A DNA stretch of 60,293 nucleotides from Deltaproteobacteria bacterium (GTDB lineage: Bacteria; Desulfobacterota; Desulfuromonadia; Desulfuromonadales; Geopsychrobacteraceae). A model generated the notes under the pieces. That model saw nothing but the letters and a program-made list of their open reading frames with translations. It had not been told where the DNA came from and did not search any database. Shown here one piece after another: positions 28,220 to 36,883 of this stretch (position 1 is its first letter; the number at the start of each line of letters is the position of its first letter). A program made the translations under genes and the position numbers. The stretch is taken from positions 1 to 60,293 of the forward strand of contig JAJRQI010000018.1 of assembly GCA_024280335.1 (NCBI GenBank), given 5' to 3'.

Positions 28220-28595
28220 CTGAACTCCTCCTATAACATCCATTAAGGTTTTCCGCCGAATGCGGACTGACAACTCATTAATCTTAGCGAGTCACCGTTT
28301 AATAGCAATTGCGATACCAAAAAAGTCCACCGGCGCTAACTAAGCAATATACGTAGACATTCCCCGCCACAGGCACAGTTTTCCACAAGCAACGGCTATA
28401 ACCAAAAACCGGGGGAACCTCGCTAGGCTTTAATTTAAAGTGTATTTACAGATAGATAGGCAGCCATAACCAGTCTCTCCCATATAACCAAAGCTATAGA
28501 GGTTCAGCAGCGCTTCAGTACCAATTTGATGAAAAAAAACCTGCCTGCCCGGTAATTATATTTGCTATCTTTGATGGACTCGCAAATTTTCCTGA
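28220..28595. other. divergent intergenic region, TAXI receptor side
   Basis: AT-rich leader between the minus-strand TAXI gene and the plus-strand GspE gene. Apart from the GGAGGA site of the TAXI gene and short hairpins I see no gene and no promoter good enough to call; the 127-bp palindrome follows. Confidence 0.5.
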
Positions 28596-28722
28596 GATGG
28601 CTAAGCCAAAATTTCGCACCACAAGGCGTAGTGTTTTTTCCGGGGCGAAGACCTACATTTTGTAGGTCGAGGTCCTGAAAAATCACTGCAACGCAGTCGG
28701 GCGGACTTTTTGCGACGTCATC
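28596..28722. repeat. 127-bp MITE-like palindrome, copy 2 (upstream of gspE-like gene)
   Basis: It has the same length and the same GATGGC beginning as the copy at 14211-14337, with internal CACAAGGCGTAGTG, CCTACA..TGTAGG and CTGCAACGCAGTCGGGCG in the same order. A few arm bases differ (for example GTCATC at the end). It ends 30 bp before the start codon of the GspE-type gene, so the hairpin would lie in that gene's leader if transcribed through. Confidence 0.9.
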
Positions 28723-28752
28723 AGCTTTGCCGAAACTTCAGAGGGAGGAAGC

Positions 28753-30543
28753 ATGGCCACAAGATCGGCGTTGACCCTGAAAACCGTCAGCCACCTGCTG
28801 CACCGCCGTAACCTGCTCAACGATGAGCAGTTGCAGATGCTTCTCCAGCAGGGCGACAGTCAGCAGGCCCGTCTGCAGCAACAACACAGTCGTGGCCATT
28901 CGCGCAAACCGGGTAACGCCGACGAACAGCTCTCCCCGGCCGAGGTCATCAGCTCCTTCAACCTGGAAATCTGCGGCAGCAAAAAGCTGTTGAGCGAAGA
29001 CATCATCACCGAAATCCTGGCAAAAGCGACCGGCCTGCCCTATTTGAAAATCGATCCGCTGAAACTCGATCTCGACATTGTGACCCAGCATATTTCACGC
29101 GCCTTTGCGCTGAACAACCTGATCGTTCCGGTTGCGGTAAAGAACGGCATCGTTACCCTTGCCGTCTGTAATCCGACCGACACCCAGGCGATTGAAGAAC
29201 TGGAGCGAACCCGACGGATAAAAACCGAACGGGTCCTCACCTCACGCAGCGATATTCTGAAAATACTCGGCGAGTTCTTCGGTTTTCGTGCCTCGGTCAT
29301 GGCCGCCGAATCGGAGATGCAACAGGGGATCGACATCTCCAATCTTGAGCAGTATTTTCAGATGCGTGATCCCCTGCACGAAGATGAGGGGACCGACAAA
29401 CACATTATTACCGCCGTCGATTCCCTGCTCCAATATGCCTTTGAACAACGCGCCAGCGATATCCACATCGAACCGAAGCGGGAAAAATCCCTGATCCGGA
29501 TCCGGGTCGACGGCATCCTGCACAACATCCACAGCACCCCGAAAAAGCTGCACCCATCGATTATTTCGCGGATCAAATTGCTTGCCCGCCTCGATTTAGC
29601 CGAAAAGCGTCGGCCGCAGGATGGTCGAATCAAGACTGAACATAAAGGCAAGGAGATTGAGTTGCGGGTTTCAACCCTGCCGGTCGCCTTTGGCGAAAAG
29701 GTAGTGATCCGCGTCTTCGACCCGGACGTGCTGATGCAGGATCTGGAAAAGATCGGCTTCGAGCCGCGTGAATATCAACTTTACAATTCTTTCATCCGCC
29801 AGCCGAACGGCATCATCCTGGTCACCGGCCCGACCGGCAGCGGCAAAACCACCACCCTTTACTCCTCACTGCGCGCCCTGGCGTCGCCGGAGGTCAACAT
29901 CGTCACGGTCGAAGATCCGATCGAGATGGTGCTTGAGGAGTTCAATCAGGTCGGGGTACAGAAAGCGATCGATGTCTCCTTCGCCACGGTGCTGCGTAAT
30001 ATTCTGCGGCAGGATCCGGATATCATCATGATCGGTGAGATTCGCGATAAAGAGACCGCCGAGAACGCGGTACAGGCGGCATTGACCGGCCACCTGGTGC
30101 TCTCGACCCTGCACACCAACGATGCCCCCTCATCGATCATCCGCCTGATCGAACTCGGCATCCCCTACTTCCTGCTCGCCTCGACCCTGCTCGGCATCAA
30201 TGCCCAACGGCTCGCCCGCTGCATCTGCCGGCACTGCAAACAGCCGCGGATGCTGAGCGAAGCGGAGCGGGTCTATTTGAATCTGGGGGACGAAGAAGTT
30301 CAGGTCTGGGAGGGAGCCGGCTGCAGCGAATGCCGCAACACCGGCTATCGCGGCCGGACCGGAATTTTTGAGGTGATGGATGTCAACAGCCAGATCAAAG
30401 CGGCGCTAAGTGCCGAGGTGGAACTGGCCACCCTGACCGAGCTGGCCCGGCAGGGCGGCATGAGCAGCCTGCGCGAATCGGCGATCCGCAAAATGCTCCA
30501 GGGTAAAACCACCTTTGAGGAAGTAGTTGCCGTTACCGGATAA
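28753..30543 (+). CDS. GspE/PilB-type secretion or pilus ATPase
   Basis: This 596-residue hexameric ATPase of the GspE/PilB family powers type II secretion or type IV pilus assembly at the inner membrane. An N-terminal MshEN-like domain (about residues 60-165) is followed by the ATPase core with Walker A (GPTGSGKTTT, residues 359-368), Asp box, Walker B (DPDIIMIGEIRDKETA) and His box, and by a zinc-binding four-cysteine module (CICRHC and CSEC, about 487-535). GGGAGG lies 5-6 nt before the ATG. No other secretion or pilus genes are near, so it is an orphan, and PilB, GspE and MshE roles cannot be separated. Confidence 0.9.
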   Translation: MATRSALTLKTVSHLLHRRNLLNDEQLQMLLQQGDSQQARLQQQHSRGHSRKPGNADEQLSPAEVISSFNLEICGSKKLLSEDIITEILAKATGLPYLKIDPLKLDLDIVTQHISRAFALNNLIVPVAVKNGIVTLAVCNPTDTQAIEELERTRRIKTERVLTSRSDILKILGEFFGFRASVMAAESEMQQGIDISNLEQYFQMRDPLHEDEGTDKHIITAVDSLLQYAFEQRASDIHIEPKREKSLIRIRVDGILHNIHSTPKKLHPSIISRIKLLARLDLAEKRRPQDGRIKTEHKGKEIELRVSTLPVAFGEKVVIRVFDPDVLMQDLEKIGFEPREYQLYNSFIRQPNGIILVTGPTGSGKTTTLYSSLRALASPEVNIVTVEDPIEMVLEEFNQVGVQKAIDVSFATVLRNILRQDPDIIMIGEIRDKETAENAVQAALTGHLVLSTLHTNDAPSSIIRLIELGIPYFLLASTLLGINAQRLARCICRHCKQPRMLSEAERVYLNLGDEEVQVWEGAGCSECRNTGYRGRTGIFEVMDVNSQIKAALSAEVELATLTELARQGGMSSLRESAIRKMLQGKTTFEEVVAVTG

Positions 30544-30565
30544 GGTAACGCGCTACGCTCGAAAC

Positions 30566-30629
30566 GGGCGAGGCAAGCCTCGCCCCTGCAAACCGGGATA
30601 TCCCTGTAGGGGCGACCCGCAGGTCGCCC
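30566..30629. repeat. REP-type hairpin pair between convergent genes
   Basis: Two hairpins, GGGCGAGGC/GCCTCGCCC (30566-30574/30577-30585) and GGGCGACC/GGTCGCCC (30610-30617/30622-30629), sit between the stop codons of two convergent genes. The second is preceded by GTAG and matches the element at 10128-10200. Probably serves as a two-way transcription or mRNA end signal. Confidence 0.8.
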
Positions 30630-30634
30630 GCCCC

Positions 30635-32047
30635 CTAACCCCGCCCCTGCTTGAGCCGTTTACTCAACGCCGGCTGCGAAATCCCCAGCAACCGCGCAGC
30701 GATGCTCTGGTTACCCTCGGAGCGCTGCAGCGCCTCTGCAACCAGCAGTTGCGCCGCTTTCTGCAGGTTCGGCAGCTCCGCAAGGCCGACAAAGGGATTA
30801 TCCTGCGAACCGCCCGGCAGCGCAACATCCGCCTCGGTCTGCCCGGTCCGCTCAAGGAAACTCTTCATCGACAGGGTGCGTGAACTGTGCTGACTGACCG
30901 CATCGAAAATCATCGCTTCCAGTTCGCGAATGTTGCCGGGAAAGCTGTAGGTGGCCAGCAACACCGCCAGCTCGCGCGGCGGGGTCGGCACCTTTTTTCC
31001 CAGCTGGGATGCGGCTTTTTCCAGAAAGTGGTTGAGCAGCAGCGGCAGATCCTCCTTGCGCTTCCGTAGCGGCGGAATCTGCACCTGATGTGACAACAGC
31101 CGATAATAGAGGTCGCGGCGAAACTCGCCGCTTGCCAGGCGCTGTTCCAGGTTCTGATGGGTTGCCACCACCACCCGGGCGGCCATTCGTTTCGGCTGAT
31201 CGGCTCCCAGCGGATAATATTCGCCATCCTGCAGCAGACGCAGCAGCTTGACCTGCGAAGCTTGGCTGAGATCACCGATCTCATCAAGAAACAGGGTTCC
31301 CCCGGCGGCGTTTTCAATCATCCCTTTGCGCAGGGATTCGGCCCCGGTAAAAGCGCCGCGAACATGGCCGAACAGGGTATCGGCAAAATGATTATCGTCC
31401 AGCCCGGCCACGTTGACCGCCACCAGCGGTCCTTGGCAACGACTCAACTGATGGATTGCCTGGGCGACCAATTCTTTGCCGACGCCGCTTTCGCCGGTGA
31501 TCAGAATCGGTTGCCGGCTCGGCGCCACCGCTTCCAGGTATTGAAAGACCGAGCGCATCGCCGCACTGCAGGTGATGATCGGCGCAAAGGCTTCCGGGCA
31601 TTCCAGTTGATCGGTTAAAAATCGCTGCCGCATGGCACGATTTTCGTTCTGCAGTTCAACCATCCGCAGCGCCCGACGCACCCCATCGACCAGCCGCTCT
31701 TCATCGACCGTCTTGACGAAATAATCGAAGGCTCCCATACGCATACAGCGGACCGCGATTTCCAACTGATTCATGCCGCTGAGAATCATCACACAGACCT
31801 GCGGATGCTCGGCGACGATCTGTTCCAGCAACTGTTCACCGGAGAGATGCGGCATGGTCAGATCGAGCAGCACCAGACCGATATCCTGCTGTTCGAGAAG
31901 CGCCATCACCTTGCGGCTGTCGGAACATTGAATCAGGTTATTGATGCCGCCCGGCCCTTCCAGGGTCATGCTCAAACTGCGCAGCCACGGCAGTTCATCA
32001 TCAACCAGCAATACGCCGAAGGCAGGATAAACCACGGAGTCAGTCAT
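30635..32047 (-). CDS. sigma-54-dependent response regulator (NtrC family)
   Basis: This 470-residue regulator has a receiver domain with phosphoacceptor Asp62 ([11 protein letters not shown]), an AAA+ domain with Walker A (residues 185-191, GESGVGK), the sigma-54 contact loop GAFTGA (231-236) and Walker B ([11 protein letters not shown]), and a C-terminal Fis-type helix-turn-helix ([21 protein letters not shown]). It should activate sigma-54 promoters when phosphorylated. Its ATG at 32047 lies inside the end of the kinase gene (8-nt overlap), so the kinase is its partner. I do not see a target promoter nearby. Confidence 0.95.
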   Translation of the reverse strand: MTDSVVYPAFGVLLVDDELPWLRSLSMTLEGPGGINNLIQCSDSRKVMALLEQQDIGLVLLDLTMPHLSGEQLLEQIVAEHPQVCVMILSGMNQLEIAVRCMRMGAFDYFVKTVDEERLVDGVRRALRMVELQNENRAMRQRFLTDQLECPEAFAPIITCSAAMRSVFQYLEAVAPSRQPILITGESGVGKELVAQAIHQLSRCQGPLVAVNVAGLDDNHFADTLFGHVRGAFTGAESLRKGMIENAAGGTLFLDEIGDLSQASQVKLLRLLQDGEYYPLGADQPKRMAARVVVATHQNLEQRLASGEFRRDLYYRLLSHQVQIPPLRKRKEDLPLLLNHFLEKAASQLGKKVPTPPRELAVLLATYSFPGNIRELEAMIFDAVSQHSSRTLSMKSFLERTGQTEADVALPGGSQDNPFVGLAELPNLQKAAQLLVAEALQRSEGNQSIAARLLGISQPALSKRLKQGRG

Positions 32048-33815
32048 ACGATTCCTCTTGGTAGATCGGCAACAACAGGCGCACCCGCATCCCCCGGCCC
32101 GGCGACGATGAAAATTCCAGCCGACCATTGTGGTCCTTGACGATCCCCTCGGAAATCGACAGGCCGAGCCCGGTTCCACCGCTTTCCCGCTTGGTGGTAA
32201 AAAATGGATCGGTGATCCGCTCCAATTGTTCCGCATCGATGCCGCAGCCCGCATCCTCGATCTCCAGAAACAGCAGCGGCTCAGCGGCGCACTGGCCGCT
32301 GCGCAGTCTGATCGCCTGGGCGGGATTCTCCAAGGCCTGACAGGCGTTGAGCAGCAGGTTGACCACCACCTGTTCGATCCGGTGACCGTTGCCGCGAAAC
32401 TTCGGTAAATTGCGCGCATAGTCGACAGAGAAATTATCGGTTGCCTTGCGCAGGGCATTATCGACCAGCCGCAAGGCCGACTCGACCACCTGCTGCAAGT
32501 CGACAGCATCGTTATAACCGGCGTCATCCCGCCGGGCGAAATCTTTCAAATCATCAACTATCCGCTTGATCCGATTGGAACTGGCGAGCATTTCACTGAG
32601 CATCTGCGGGATTTCCTCACGCATCCGCGAATAATTGAACCAGCCGAGCTTGAAATCGCCATGCTGCTGATAATGCTCCGCCAGGATCACCTCGACATCC
32701 TGCCAGGATTTATGCAGTTGCGGCAAGCTGAGCTGGAGCAAGCCGTTCGGATTGTTGATTTCGTGGGCCACCCCCGAGGTGAGAATCCCCAGCGAAGTCA
32801 TCTTGTCGGCATGCAGCAATTGGCGCTGCCGCACCTGCAACTCTTCGGCACCGCGCTTGCGCTCCACGATTTCCCGCTCCAGCTCTTCGGTGCGCAGCGC
32901 AACCTGTCGGCGCAGCGTCCGTGACCAGAGCGAGATAAGCACCAGACCGAGCAGCAGGGGACCGAGCAGCAGCGCACCATAGCGGATGATACTGGCCCAG
33001 GAGACCCCGTCCGACTGCAATACCCCCAACCACTTTTCACGGATGCGACGATATTCGCCGGTTTTCTTCAGCAGCGTCAGGCCTTCGTTGAACCGCGCCA
33101 GCAGTTCCTGCTGCCCCTTTTTGACGGCAAAGCCGTAATCCTGCTCGACCAGCGACTTGGCAATCGGATGGATATTGTCCAGTTGCAATTCACTCAACAG
33201 ATATTCACCAGGCAGCTTGGCAACCAGAGCGCAGTCGTGGTGCCCGGAGGCCAGCAGCTTAAGGGCATCCGCCAGCGTCGAAACCAGAAACAGGTTGGCG
33301 GGGATCTCGCGCTCAAGCATGAAGTCGTGCATCACACTGCCCTTCATGACGATCACCTCTTTGCCGGGCAGATCCCGCACGGAACCGATGGCGACGTTGC
33401 CGTTGCGGATCCAGATCGATTGATGAACCTTGGCATGCGGAATCGAAAAATCGACCTGCTGCCGCCGCTCCCGGGTGTGCGCCATGCCCATCAACAGGTC
33501 GACATCGCCCCGTTCCAAACCCCGCCGCATCTTCCCCCAGGAATCGAGGCGGATACTGATATCCAGCCCCATTACCCGCGCTACCGCTTTGGTCAGCTCG
33601 ATGTTGTACCCGGCGGGCAGGTTGAACTCATCCAGGTATTCGTAGGGCGGATAGTTGGAATCACCGCCGATAATCAGCGGACGTTCCGGGCTCGGCTCCT
33701 CCTCCGCCAACCCCGACAGCGGTATCAGCAACAGCAACAGCAATAAGCAGCCGCACAAACGCTGGGGAAATCTAGAACCGGGCATGACCGGGGGTCCGCG
33801 GAAAGGGGATGACAT
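32040..33815 (-). CDS. histidine kinase with periplasmic amino-acid-binding-type sensor
   Basis: This 591-residue membrane kinase starts with a signal-anchor (about residues 18-37), then a complete SBP_bac_3 periplasmic solute-binding domain (about 45-270, with DSNYPPYEYLDEFNLPAGYNIEL), a transmembrane helix (about 285-305, LLLGPLLLGLVLISLW), a short coiled coil, HisKA with the phosphorylated His in GVAHEINNP, and a HATPase domain (VVVNLLLNACQAL, GGTGLGLSIS). The sensor type usually binds polar or charged amino acids. The start at 33815 has GGAGA about 9 nt upstream and overlaps asnS by 44 nt; an internal ATG at 33785 is an alternative. It works with the response regulator directly downstream. 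Confidence 0.93.
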   Translation of the reverse strand: MSSPFRGPPVMPGSRFPQRLCGCLLLLLLLIPLSGLAEEEPSPERPLIIGGDSNYPPYEYLDEFNLPAGYNIELTKAVARVMGLDISIRLDSWGKMRRGLERGDVDLLMGMAHTRERRQQVDFSIPHAKVHQSIWIRNGNVAIGSVRDLPGKEVIVMKGSVMHDFMLEREIPANLFLVSTLADALKLLASGHHDCALVAKLPGEYLLSELQLDNIHPIAKSLVEQDYGFAVKKGQQELLARFNEGLTLLKKTGEYRRIREKWLGVLQSDGVSWASIIRYGALLLGPLLLGLVLISLWSRTLRRQVALRTEELEREIVERKRGAEELQVRQRQLLHADKMTSLGILTSGVAHEINNPNGLLQLSLPQLHKSWQDVEVILAEHYQQHGDFKLGWFNYSRMREEIPQMLSEMLASSNRIKRIVDDLKDFARRDDAGYNDAVDLQQVVESALRLVDNALRKATDNFSVDYARNLPKFRGNGHRIEQVVVNLLLNACQALENPAQAIRLRSGQCAAEPLLFLEIEDAGCGIDAEQLERITDPFFTTKRESGGTGLGLSISEGIVKDHNGRLEFSSSPGRGMRVRLLLPIYQEESYD

Positions 33816-35160
33816 CGCGGATATTCTCCATACCGGTGAGATACATCAGTAGCCGCTCAAAACCGAGACCGAAACCGGCGTGGGGACAACTTCCCCAGCG
33901 GCGGATATCCAGATACCAGTCGAGATGTTCGACAGGCACGCCGCATTCGGCCATGCGCGCCTGCAGCACGTCCAGCCGCTCTTCCCGCTGACTGCCGCCG
34001 ATCAGCTCGCCGACCCGCGGCACCAGCAGGTCCATGGCGGCAACAGTTTTCCGATCGTCATTCATCCGCATGTAAAACGCCTTGATCTGTTTCGGGTAGT
34101 CGGTGACAAAAACCGGCCCGTTGAAAATCTGCTCGGTCAGATAGCGTTCGTGCTCCGATTGCAGATCGCAACCCCACTCGACCGGAAACTGGAACGATTG
34201 CCCCGATTTCTGCAATCGCTCGACCGCTTCGGTGTAGCTGATGCGGATAAATTCAGCCCTGGCCAAGGTTTCCAGTTTGTCGAGCAAACCCTTTTCAATC
34301 CGCTGATTGAAGAAATCAAGATCCTCATGACAGTTTTCCAGCGCGTAGGTCACCATGTAGCGAAGAAAGTCCTCGCCCAACTGACAATCAGCGGCCAGAT
34401 CGGCAAACGCGATCTCCGGTTCGATCATCCAGAACTCGGCCGCGTGCCGGCTGGTGTTGGAATTTTCCGCGCGGAAGGTCGGGCCGAAGGTGTAGACATC
34501 GGTGAACGCGGTGGCGAACAGTTCGCCCTGCAACTGACCGCTGACGGTCAGGCCGGTCCGCTCGCCGAAAAAATCCTGCGACCAGTCGACCTGAGCATTT
34601 TTTTTCGGCGGTTGTAAAGGATCAAGGGTGGTAACGCGGAACATCTCTCCCGCCCCTTCACAATCGTTGGCGGTGATGATCGGCGTCTGCACCTGGAGAA
34701 AACCCCGGTCCATAAAAAACCGGTGGACGGCAAAAGACAGCTCGCTGCGCATCCGGAACACCGCACCGAAGGCGTTGGAACGCGGCCGCAAGTGGGCAAT
34801 CGAGCGGAGAAACTCAAAGGAGTGACGCTTCTTCTGCAGCGGATAACTGTCATCCGCGTTACCGAGGATCTGCGCCTCACTGACCTGCAGTTCCCAGCGT
34901 TGTCCCGCAGCCGGCGATTCGATCAACGCCCCGACCACCGCCAGGCAGGCCCCGGTAGCAAGTCGCGACAGCTGCTCATAATTCTCCAGTTCGGGAGCAA
35001 AAACCAGTTGCAGAGAGGCAAAGCAGGAGCCGTCGTTCAGGGCAATAAAACTGACCTCTTTACCGCGCCGGACGGAGCGTACCCAACCCTTGGCACAAAC
35101 CTCCTGGGCGCTGTCGCTGGACAGCAGTTGTTTGATCGAAATCCTCGGTCTTTCCGGCAT
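33772..35160 (-). CDS. asnS: asparaginyl-tRNA synthetase
   Basis: This class IIb synthetase of 462 residues charges tRNA-Asn. It has an N-terminal OB-fold anticodon-binding domain (about 15-105, VRSVRRGKEVSFIALNDGS), motif 2 in FRAENSNTSRHAAEFWMIEPE, and motif 3 in GFGLGFERLLMYLTG. The Asn-type features rather than Asp-type (AsnRS-like EMFRVTTLD and WMIEPEIAF) support the call. It is the first gene of an overlapping unit with a two-component system, an unusual partnership. Its own start lies about 100 bp from the HcpR-like palindrome on the divergent side. Confidence 0.96.
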   Translation of the reverse strand: MPERPRISIKQLLSSDSAQEVCAKGWVRSVRRGKEVSFIALNDGSCFASLQLVFAPELENYEQLSRLATGACLAVVGALIESPAAGQRWELQVSEAQILGNADDSYPLQKKRHSFEFLRSIAHLRPRSNAFGAVFRMRSELSFAVHRFFMDRGFLQVQTPIITANDCEGAGEMFRVTTLDPLQPPKKNAQVDWSQDFFGERTGLTVSGQLQGELFATAFTDVYTFGPTFRAENSNTSRHAAEFWMIEPEIAFADLAADCQLGEDFLRYMVTYALENCHEDLDFFNQRIEKGLLDKLETLARAEFIRISYTEAVERLQKSGQSFQFPVEWGCDLQSEHERYLTEQIFNGPVFVTDYPKQIKAFYMRMNDDRKTVAAMDLLVPRVGELIGGSQREERLDVLQARMAECGVPVEHLDWYLDIRRWGSCPHAGFGLGFERLLMYLTGMENIRDVIPFPRTPGHARF

Positions 35161-35260
35161 GATGTTCCCTTTCTCTTTTTGGACATGGAATAATAACCGA
35201 TTATCACAGGACCGTTCTCAGTCTGCAAGTCTGTTTCCGACCAACGGACAATCGAACAAC

Positions 35261-35304
35261 ATTTGACTTCGGTCAAATAATCGTCCGCGCCGAACGGTTA
35301 TCCT
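35261..35304 (+). promoter_or_regulatory. HcpR-like palindrome and -10 for the octaheme cytochrome gene
   Basis: ATTTGACTTCGGTCAAAT (35261-35278) is an 18-bp palindrome with perfect 7-bp arms. From memory, the HcpR sites proposed for Desulfuromonas have the form ATTTGACC-N2-GGTCAAAT, which it matches except for one base. A -10-like TATCCT lies at 35299-35304. If transcription starts near 35311, the palindrome centre (35269.5) is at about -41.5, the classic class II activator position of CRP/FNR proteins. The leader up to the start codon is about 150 nt. Confidence 0.6.
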
Positions 35305-35462
35305 CCAGCAGTTACATATGAGTAATTATCTGCGACCGACACTTTCATTCTCCACTATTGCTGCTAAAGTAAACGGGTTGCAGAAAAAAGTGATTCTCAC
35401 CCGCTTGATATGAACTATCGGACTTATCCACTTTCACCCACCAACCATTTAAGGAGGCGACC

Positions 35463-36791
35463 ATGAAAATGAGGATGTTTTTTCTGTCGGCGGCAGTACT
35501 GATGCTGCTGTCGGGGACCGCTCTGGCGAAGATTTCAGAATCCACCCAGGCCTGTCTCGACTGTCACAAGGACGTGATGCCCGGCGTCGTTAAACAGTGG
35601 GAAGGCAGTGCTCACTGGGATGCCGGCGTCGGCTGTTTCGAGTGCCACGAAGCCGACAAAAATGATGCCGACGCAATGGAACATAACGGCTTCAGCGTGG
35701 CAATCATTGTCTCGCCGCGCGATTGCGGCAAGTGTCACGCCAAGGAAACCGCCGAACAGGAAGCCAGCCACCACGCCCAGGCGGGCGATATCCTCAACTC
35801 GAAAGATGGTCTGCTCGGCCAGACTTTAGGTGGCGAACCGGCGGTTGCGGTCGGCTGTCGTCAGTGTCACGGTTCGATCGTCAAGGTCAAAGCCGACGGG
35901 ACACTCGACAGCGATACCTGGCCGAATACCGGCATCGGCCGAGTCAACCCGGACGGGTCCAAAGGTTCCTGCTCCGCCTGTCACACCCGCCACCGCTTCA
36001 GCAAAAAGCAAGCTCGCCAGCCGGAGACCTGCGGCAAGTGCCACCTGGGTCCTGACCATCCGCAAAAAGAGGTCTATGAAGAGTCGAAACACGGCATCCT
36101 CTATCAGGCCTTCAAGGATGAGCTGAACATGGGCAACCCGAAATGGGTCGCCGGTGAGGATTATATTGATGCCCCGACCTGTTCCACCTGCCACATGAGC
36201 GCCACCCGCAACCAGGGCGTCACCCATGACGTCGGCAACCGGCTCAGCTGGAACCTGCGCGCGCCGATCTCCAAGCGCACCAAGGGCTGGAAAAAGAAGC
36301 TGGAAGCGATGCAGGACGTCTGTTCTTCCTGTCACGGTGCACCCTTTGTTGAAGGCTTCTACAAGCAGCTCGACAGCTTTGTCGGTCTGTACAACGATAA
36401 GTTCGGCACCCCGGCCAAAGAGATCCGCGAACTGCTGATGGCAGAGGGGGTGATCTCCAAGGCCAACTTCGACGACAAGATCGACTGGATCTACTGGGAG
36501 CTCTGGCACCACGAAGGGCGTCGCGCCCGTCACGGCGCGGCGATGAGCGGTCCGGACTATGCCTGGTGGCACGGCATCTATGAAGTCGCCAAGCACTTCT
36601 ACACCGAACTGCTGCCGGAAGCCGAAGAAGCCTGCATCAAAGCCGGCAAACCGGAAGTTTACGAAGCGATCATCGCCAAGTACATCGATAGCCGCCCCGA
36701 ACACCAGTGGTTCACCCGCGGCTTCGACCCGAAGAAGATCGAGAATATCAAAAAGTACTACAAAGACCGTTATCAGCAGAACGTCGAATAA
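35463..36791 (+). CDS. octaheme c-type cytochrome, hydroxylamine oxidoreductase-like
   Basis: This periplasmic protein of 442 residues has a signal peptide (residues 1-22, ending GTALA) and eight CxxCH heme sites at Cys31, 58, 88, 132, 170, 190, 240 and 287, then a helical C-terminal part (YAWWHGIYEVAKHF). Number and spacing fit the HAO/octaheme family. Nitrifier HAO oxidises hydroxylamine; relatives in anaerobes reduce nitrite or hydroxylamine to ammonium. Which applies depends on the tyrosine cross-linked to the active-site heme, and I cannot assign that by eye. GGAGG precedes the ATG. An HcpR-like site upstream suggests induction by nitrosative stress. Confidence 0.9.
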   Translation: MKMRMFFLSAAVLMLLSGTALAKISESTQACLDCHKDVMPGVVKQWEGSAHWDAGVGCFECHEADKNDADAMEHNGFSVAIIVSPRDCGKCHAKETAEQEASHHAQAGDILNSKDGLLGQTLGGEPAVAVGCRQCHGSIVKVKADGTLDSDTWPNTGIGRVNPDGSKGSCSACHTRHRFSKKQARQPETCGKCHLGPDHPQKEVYEESKHGILYQAFKDELNMGNPKWVAGEDYIDAPTCSTCHMSATRNQGVTHDVGNRLSWNLRAPISKRTKGWKKKLEAMQDVCSSCHGAPFVEGFYKQLDSFVGLYNDKFGTPAKEIRELLMAEGVISKANFDDKIDWIYWELWHHEGRRARHGAAMSGPDYAWWHGIYEVAKHFYTELLPEAEEACIKAGKPEVYEAIIAKYIDSRPEHQWFTRGFDPKKIENIKKYYKDRYQQNVE

Positions 36792-36809
36792 GACTGATTC
36801 CGGTTGCTG

Positions 36810-36851
36810 AAAAAACCAGAGCCCGGTCGGAAATTTCCGGCCGGGCTCTGG
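36810..36851 (-). terminator. terminator of the hemerythrin gene
   Basis: A long stem (36816-36830 / 36837-36851; CCAGAGCCCGGTCGG with its complement, one G-T pair) is followed on the minus strand by six Ts. The plus side lacks a T-run, but the hairpin may also protect the cytochrome mRNA 3' end. Confidence 0.85.
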
Positions 36852-36883
36852 CTATATTGAAAAGCTCCCGATGATCAGACGAT

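Noticed and set aside
35161-35462. Cyclic-di-GMP (GEMM) riboswitch before the cytochrome gene, as is common in Geobacter relatives
   Set aside because: The conserved GEMM core could not be found; the palindrome and promoter explain the region better.
35826-36704. A 292-codon open frame antisense to the octaheme cytochrome
   Set aside because: The plus strand has eight CxxCH motifs and a signal peptide; the antisense frame is a shadow.
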